NCBI RefSeq assembly: GCF_002288385.1 | Contig: NZ_CP016783.1 | Span: 868,001-932,000, forward strand | DNA: 64,000 nt | Direction: 5' to 3' | Origin: Candidatus Planktophila lacus | Lineage (GTDB): Bacteria; Actinomycetota; Actinomycetes; Nanopelagicales; Nanopelagicaceae | Part shown: positions 56,763-64,000 of the stretch, piece after piece | Layout of the letters: every line of letters begins with the position of its first letter | Numbering within the stretch: position 1 is the first letter of the stretch | Notes under the pieces: model-generated | The model's database searches: none | What the model was told of the DNA's origin: nothing | What the model saw: the letters and a program-made list of their open reading frames with translations, nothing else | Translations under genes and position numbers: made by a program

Positions 56763-58349
56763 CTCGGGTTTGCGACCCTGGCGCAGTAAGCCGAAGGTGA
56801 CTGCATCTTCAAGTGCCATTGCAGATGCGGCGATAACGTTTTCGTGAACACCAACGGTGTTCCATTCGCCTTTGCCATCTGAAGTTTCTACAAGAACGCG
56901 GGTGATCGCACCGGTGCCGAGGCGACCTTCGAGGATACGTACTTTGTAATCAGTAAGTTCGAGAACTTCGAGTTCGGGATACAACTGCTTAAGTCCTGAG
57001 CGAAGTGCGTTATCGAATGCGTTGACTGGGCCGTTTCCAGAACCTGAGCAAGAGATCTCTTTACCTTGCGCGGTAACCGTTACTTCAGCCTTAGTGACAA
57101 TGCTCTGATCTTCAGCGCGTTCTACAGTCGTTAACCAATGTTCAATAGTGAAGAATGAAGGACGCTTTCCAGATACTTCTTCAAGCATGAGAAGTTCGAA
57201 TGAAGCATCTGCTGCCTCGAAGGTAAAGCCGCGAGATTCCATCTCTTTTACGCGATCAACAATGCGACCAACTAGCTCGCGATCGCCACCGAGATCTACG
57301 CCAAGTTCTTGTGATTTAAGTTCGATAGAAGCGCGACCAGCCATATCTGAAACCAGCATGCGCATATCGTTTCCGACAGATGCCGGATCTTCATGTTGAT
57401 ACAAGAATGGATCAACCTTGATTGCAGATGCATGCAGGCCAGCTTTATGTGCAAATGCGGAGACGCCAACGTATGGCTGGCGACCTGATGGAGAAATATT
57501 CGTTACTTCTGCAATGGCGTGTGAGATTCGGAATGATTCGCGAAGCGCGTTTGGAGGCAAGACCAGCTGCTTCTTCTTTAGTTCTAAGTTAGCGATAATT
57601 GTTACGAGATCTGCGTTACCAGTACGTTCGCCGTAACCGTTGAGAGTTCCTTGTACGTGCGTGGCACCTGCAGCAACTGCTGCCATGGAGTTTGCAACAG
57701 CGCAGCCAGTGTCGTTGTGGCAATGGATGCCGATGCGGGCAGAAGTTGCAGTTAAAACATCATGAACAACATTGGCGATTTCATCAGGCAGCATGCCGCC
57801 ATTGGTATCGCAGAGCGCAGCAACGTCGGCGCCTGCTTCCATTGCAACGCGGATTACTTCAAGTGCGTAATCGCGATTAGCGCGGTAGCCATCAAAGAAA
57901 TGCTCAGCATCTAGAAATACGCGCTGTCCTTCTTGGCGAAGGTGGGTTACTGAATCGCGGATCATCGCGAGGTTTTCTTCTAACGTTGTTTTAAGCGCAA
58001 GATCAACGTGGCGATCAAATGCCTTTGCAACCAAGGTAACTGCTGGTGCACCACTATCGCGTAATGCGCCAAGTAATACATCGTCTGCGGCTTTAACGTT
58101 TGGGCGACGAGTAGCGCCAAATGCCACAAAGGTGGCGTTCTTAAGCTTTAACTCTTTCTTAGCAAGGGCAAAGAATTCGGTGTCCTTTGGGTTAGCCCCT
58201 GGCCAACCGCCTTCAATAAATCCAACTCCGAGATCATCAAGGTGGCGAGCAATAGTTAACTTGTCGTGAACTGAAAGATTTAAACCCTCTTGCTGTGCGC
58301 CATCACGCAGAGTGGTGTCATAGATATGGAAAGCATCAGAGATAGTCAT
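56760..58349 (-). CDS. cimA: (R)-citramalate synthase
   Basis: Condenses pyruvate and acetyl-CoA to citramalate, giving a threonine-independent entry to isoleucine. 529 aa; HMGL-like TIM barrel (DTTLRDGAQQEGLNLSVHDK, GIHCHNDTGCAVANSMAAVAAGATHVQGTLNGYGERTGN) and C-terminal LeuA dimer/regulatory domain. The N-terminus and GWPGANPKDTEFF distinguish it from LeuA and homocitrate synthases. Shares its first base with the last base of ilvE (1-nt overlap). Confidence 0.93.
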   Translation of the reverse strand: MTISDAFHIYDTTLRDGAQQEGLNLSVHDKLTIARHLDDLGVGFIEGGWPGANPKDTEFFALAKKELKLKNATFVAFGATRRPNVKAADDVLLGALRDSGAPAVTLVAKAFDRHVDLALKTTLEENLAMIRDSVTHLRQEGQRVFLDAEHFFDGYRANRDYALEVIRVAMEAGADVAALCDTNGGMLPDEIANVVHDVLTATSARIGIHCHNDTGCAVANSMAAVAAGATHVQGTLNGYGERTGNADLVTIIANLELKKKQLVLPPNALRESFRISHAIAEVTNISPSGRQPYVGVSAFAHKAGLHASAIKVDPFLYQHEDPASVGNDMRMLVSDMAGRASIELKSQELGVDLGGDRELVGRIVDRVKEMESRGFTFEAADASFELLMLEEVSGKRPSFFTIEHWLTTVERAEDQSIVTKAEVTVTAQGKEISCSGSGNGPVNAFDNALRSGLKQLYPELEVLELTDYKVRILEGRLGTGAITRVLVETSDGKGEWNTVGVHENVIAASAMALEDAVTFGLLRQGRKPE

Positions 58350-59428
58350 TAGATAACTCTTTTAACCCAGCCATGCTTATCTGCAGTTGTGCCGTGCTGA
58401 ATTGCGAGTAAGTGATTGCGAATCTGCATGGTGATTGCGCCAGGTTGTCCGTCACCGGTAACCCAAGTACCCATCGCGCTCTTGGCTTGGCCAACTGGTG
58501 AAACAACTGCGGCAGTACCGCAAGCAAAGATTTCGGTGATCTCACCGGATGAAACACCTTCGCGCCAGTCATCGATAGAGAGCATGACCTCATCGGTCTT
58601 GTAACCAAGATCCTTTGCAGCAGAAAGAATTGAATCGCGAGTAATACCTGGCAATAAAGTTCCAGTTAACTTTGGCGTAATAACGGTTGCTTCGGCGCCT
58701 TTACCCTTTACGAAGTAAAGGTTCATGCCGCCCATTTCTTCAATCCACTTGCGCTCTTTGGCATCGATCCAAACAACTTGATCGCAACCTTCTTTTGCAG
58801 CTGCCTTCTGTGCGACAAGAGAAGCTGCGTAGTTTCCACCGCACTTTGCTTCGCCAGTTCCGCCTTGTGCTGCGCGGACATATTCAGTTGAGATCCAAAC
58901 AGATACTGCCTTAGATGGATCAAAGTAAGCACCCGCTGGCGTTGCAATAAGAATATAAGTTGCTTTATTTGAAGGACGAACACCAAGTCCAACTTCGGTA
59001 GCGATCATAAATGGGCGGATATATAAAGATTCGCCCACTTTATTTGGAACCCATCCTGCATCTTGATTTACAAGAGTTTCAACTGTTTCGAGGAAAAGTG
59101 TTTCGGGCATTTCAGGAAGTGCAAGACGCGCTGCAGATTTTGCAAAGCGACGTGCATTTGCTTCAGGGCGAAAGAGTGCGATTCCGCCATCTGGTTGGCG
59201 ATATGCCTTCATGCCTTCGAAGATTTCTTGACCGTAATGGAACACCGCAGTTGCAGGATCAAGTGAGAGTGGACCATAAGGAATTAACTCTGGTTCAGCC
59301 CAGCCGCCATCTTGCGTCCATTCGCAGATAACCATGTGGTCTGTGTAGTACTTACCAAATCCGCCTTCGGCAACCAAGGCATCGCGAGTAGCGGCATCTT
59401 TAGCGTTGGGATTTAGTGTGATCTTCAT
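58349..59428 (-). CDS. ilvE: Branched-chain amino acid aminotransferase
   Basis: PLP enzyme for the last step of valine, leucine and isoleucine synthesis. 359 aa from ATG 59428 (the upstream 26 codons read into leuB). GQEIFEGMKAYR, the PLP-lysine region and EIFACGTAAVVSPVGQ are characteristic of class IV aminotransferases of the actinobacterial/eukaryotic IlvE type. Confidence 0.96.
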   Translation of the reverse strand: MKITLNPNAKDAATRDALVAEGGFGKYYTDHMVICEWTQDGGWAEPELIPYGPLSLDPATAVFHYGQEIFEGMKAYRQPDGGIALFRPEANARRFAKSAARLALPEMPETLFLETVETLVNQDAGWVPNKVGESLYIRPFMIATEVGLGVRPSNKATYILIATPAGAYFDPSKAVSVWISTEYVRAAQGGTGEAKCGGNYAASLVAQKAAAKEGCDQVVWIDAKERKWIEEMGGMNLYFVKGKGAEATVITPKLTGTLLPGITRDSILSAAKDLGYKTDEVMLSIDDWREGVSSGEITEIFACGTAAVVSPVGQAKSAMGTWVTGDGQPGAITMQIRNHLLAIQHGTTADKHGWVKRVI

Positions 59429-59429
59429 T

Positions 59430-60464
59430 TTAAAGTTGCGCGAGTAGCGCATCTCCGATTTCTGTAGTGCTTCGCTTCTTATCTGCGCGGGCAAGTAGAT
59501 CTGCATTTACTGCAGCTTCGATCTCGCGAGCAGCATCGGCATAACCCAAGTGATCCATCATCATCGCAACTGACATAACAGTTGCTGTTGGGTCAGCTAA
59601 ATTCTTACCAGCGATATCCGGCGCTGAACCATGTACTGGCTCAAACATGGATGGAAATGCACCTGTTGGATTGATATTGCCAGAGGCTGCAAGACCAATG
59701 CCACCGCAGATAGCAGCTGCGATATCAGTCAAGATATCTCCGAATAAGTTATCGGTTACGACAACATCAAAGCGTTCTGGGTTGGTAACGAAGAACATTG
59801 ATGCGGCATCAACGTGTAGGTAATCAGTTGTTACACCTGGGAACTCTTTGGCAACTTCGTTGAAGGTACGAGTCCAGAGGCTTCCTGCGCGAGTTAATAC
59901 ATTGTTCTTGTGAACAAGCGTTAACTTCTTGCGATCGCGCTTTGCGGCGCGCGCAAAGGCATCACGAATTACTCGCTCAGCACCGCGGCGGGTATTTAAA
60001 GATTCTTCAGTGGCGATTTCGGCATCGGTTCCTTCAGCAAGAACTCCACCGGCGCCAACGTATGGGCCTTCGGTTCCTTCACGGACAACGATGAAATCGA
60101 TTGGCGCCTTTGTAGCAAGCGGACCAGTTACACCAGCGCGCAAAATTGCAGGACGTAAGTTGATGTAGTGATCAAATGCAAAGCGAAGTTTTAGAAGTAA
60201 TCCGCGTTCTAGAACTCCGCTAGGAACAGTTGGATCTCCTACTGCTCCGAGCAAGATGACATCTGCCTTAGCGATTTCAGCAAGAACTGAATCTGGAAGA
60301 ACTTCTCCAGTGCGATGCCAATAACCTGCGCCAAGATCGTATTCAGTCTTTGCAAAAGTCACGTCGTACTTTGCGGCGACCTTATCTAGAACGCGAAGAC
60401 CTTGGGCAACCACTTCTGGACCAATGCCATCGCCAGCGATAACAGCAAGATTTATCTTTTTCAT
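59430..60464 (-). CDS. leuB: 3-isopropylmalate dehydrogenase
   Basis: Oxidative decarboxylation in leucine synthesis. 344 aa. [20 protein letters not shown] at the N-terminus and the dehydrogenase signature [28 protein letters not shown]. Stop is followed after 1 nt by ilvE. Can act on 3-methylmalate in the citramalate route (family knowledge), fitting the adjacent cimA. Confidence 0.97.
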   Translation of the reverse strand: MKKINLAVIAGDGIGPEVVAQGLRVLDKVAAKYDVTFAKTEYDLGAGYWHRTGEVLPDSVLAEIAKADVILLGAVGDPTVPSGVLERGLLLKLRFAFDHYINLRPAILRAGVTGPLATKAPIDFIVVREGTEGPYVGAGGVLAEGTDAEIATEESLNTRRGAERVIRDAFARAAKRDRKKLTLVHKNNVLTRAGSLWTRTFNEVAKEFPGVTTDYLHVDAASMFFVTNPERFDVVVTDNLFGDILTDIAAAICGGIGLAASGNINPTGAFPSMFEPVHGSAPDIAGKNLADPTATVMSVAMMMDHLGYADAAREIEAAVNADLLARADKKRSTTEIGDALLAQL

Positions 60465-60474
60465 ATCGCGCCTA

Positions 60475-63425
<2,951 letters not shown>

Positions 63426-63426
<1 letters not shown>

Positions 63427-64000
63427 TAGAGCTCCTGTGAATCCCAGTCGGGCGCGGTGGCGCGAGCGATCATGATTTCATCATTTGAAGTTCCGGCAGC
63501 AACCATCGGCCAAACCATCGCATCGCGATGTACGCGGAAATCGACAACAACTGGTTGGTCATTGATCGACATCGCTTTCTCGATCGTCTTATCCAAATCT
63601 TCAGGGCGTTCGCAAGAAAGACCGACGCAACCCATGCTTTCTGCGAGCATTGGGAAGTTAGGCACGCGCTTTGATTCGAGGTTGGTATTTGAATAACGAC
63701 CTTCGTAGAACAAGGTCTGCCATTGGCGAACCATGCCGAGTGATTCGTTATTGATAATCGCAACCTTGATTGGAATATTGTTTAGTGCGCAGGTAACGAG
63801 TTCCTGATTTGTCATCTGGAAACATCCATCGCCATCGATCGCCCAAACAGTTGCATCTGGTGCGCCAACTTTTGCGCCCATTGCAGCAGGTACGCCGTAA
63901 CCCATGGTGCCTGCACCGCCGGAGTTAAGCCAGGTGCGTGGGTGTTCGTATGAAATAAATTGTGATGCCCACATCTGGTGTTGGCCAACGCCTGCGGTAA
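63426..64000 (-). CDS. ilvB: Acetolactate synthase large subunit (5' part outside window)
   Basis: C-terminal 191 codons of the ThDP enzyme that makes acetolactate and acetohydroxybutyrate. [14 protein letters not shown], the ThDP motif [31 protein letters not shown] (GDG...NN) and [16 protein letters not shown] are diagnostic. The gene enters from the right edge; the ATG at 63974 is an internal methionine, not a start. Confidence 0.95.

Overview
This window looks like chromosome from a small-genome, moderate-GC actinobacterium. The best guess is a freshwater planktonic acI/Nanopelagicales-type organism; that placement is inference, the actinobacterial assignment is firm. Evidence for Actinobacteria: an HU protein with a lysine/alanine-rich tail like mycobacterial HupB, ThyX, ClgR, a DUF3046 protein, a mycoredoxin-like protein, a GAAC-N4-GTTC type LexA box upstream of recA, an IclR regulator divergent from leuCD, and a gene order that follows the block known from mycobacteria and streptomycetes. 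Genes are packed tightly, 1-, 4- and 8-nt overlaps are frequent, and no gene-free stretch exceeds about 260 bases. No rRNA, tRNA, CRISPR array, insertion sequence or prophage was seen.

Layout. 1-6.4 kb: ddl (cut by the left edge), gpsA, plsC, hup, leuD-leuC and divergent ndgR. 6.4-18.5 kb: recX-recA, an accessory module (yaaA, tspO, a YeeE/YedE sulfur transporter, an exported rhodanese), then DUF3046, a TetR regulator, clgR, pncC/cinA, pgsA, rimO, a RodZ-like protein and ftsK. 18.5-27.9 kb: RNase J, dapA, thyX, azlCD (plus strand), mycoredoxin, dapB, an M16 protease, pnp and rpsO. 27.9-42 kb: ribF, truB, rbfA, infB, ylxR, nusA, rimP, a TauE/SafE permease, proS, ispG, the RseP-type protease and dxr. 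41-49.6 kb: an accessory polyamine module (agmatinase-like hydrolase, FAD amine oxidase, complete Pot-type ABC importer, aldehyde dehydrogenase) plus a DinB-fold protein. 49.6-55.6 kb: rlmN carrying a 982-bp head-to-tail duplication, cdsA, frr, pyrH, tsf, rpsB. 55.8-64 kb: xerC, cimA, ilvE, leuB, serA, ilvC, ilvN and the C-terminal part of ilvB (cut by the right edge).

How the genes work together. leuCD, leuB, cimA, ilvE, ilvC and ilvBN supply nearly the whole branched-chain amino-acid pathway (citramalate route to isoleucine); AzlCD would export the excess. dapA and dapB feed lysine and peptidoglycan. pgsA, plsC, gpsA and cdsA make phospholipid; ispG and dxr belong to the MEP isoprenoid pathway. 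The translation and RNA-decay set (rpsB-tsf-pyrH-frr, rimP-nusA-ylxR-infB-rbfA-truB, rpsO-pnp, rnj) is housekeeping. The polyamine module suggests import of putrescine or spermidine and use of it as carbon and nitrogen.

The most notable signals: a perfect tandem duplication inside rlmN; a recurrent leaderless-start architecture (TANNNT-like -10 box followed by 6-7 nt and the start codon) at about 14 genes; two TAATT gene junctions where ATT is the natural start (recX for certain lacks any ordinary start that keeps its N-terminus); a 21-bp near-palindrome between leuC and ndgR; an inverted repeat bracketing the -10 box of the polyamine importer; and three successive hairpins in the rpsB leader. 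I found no convincing wholly new multi-gene system; the content is largely recognisable.
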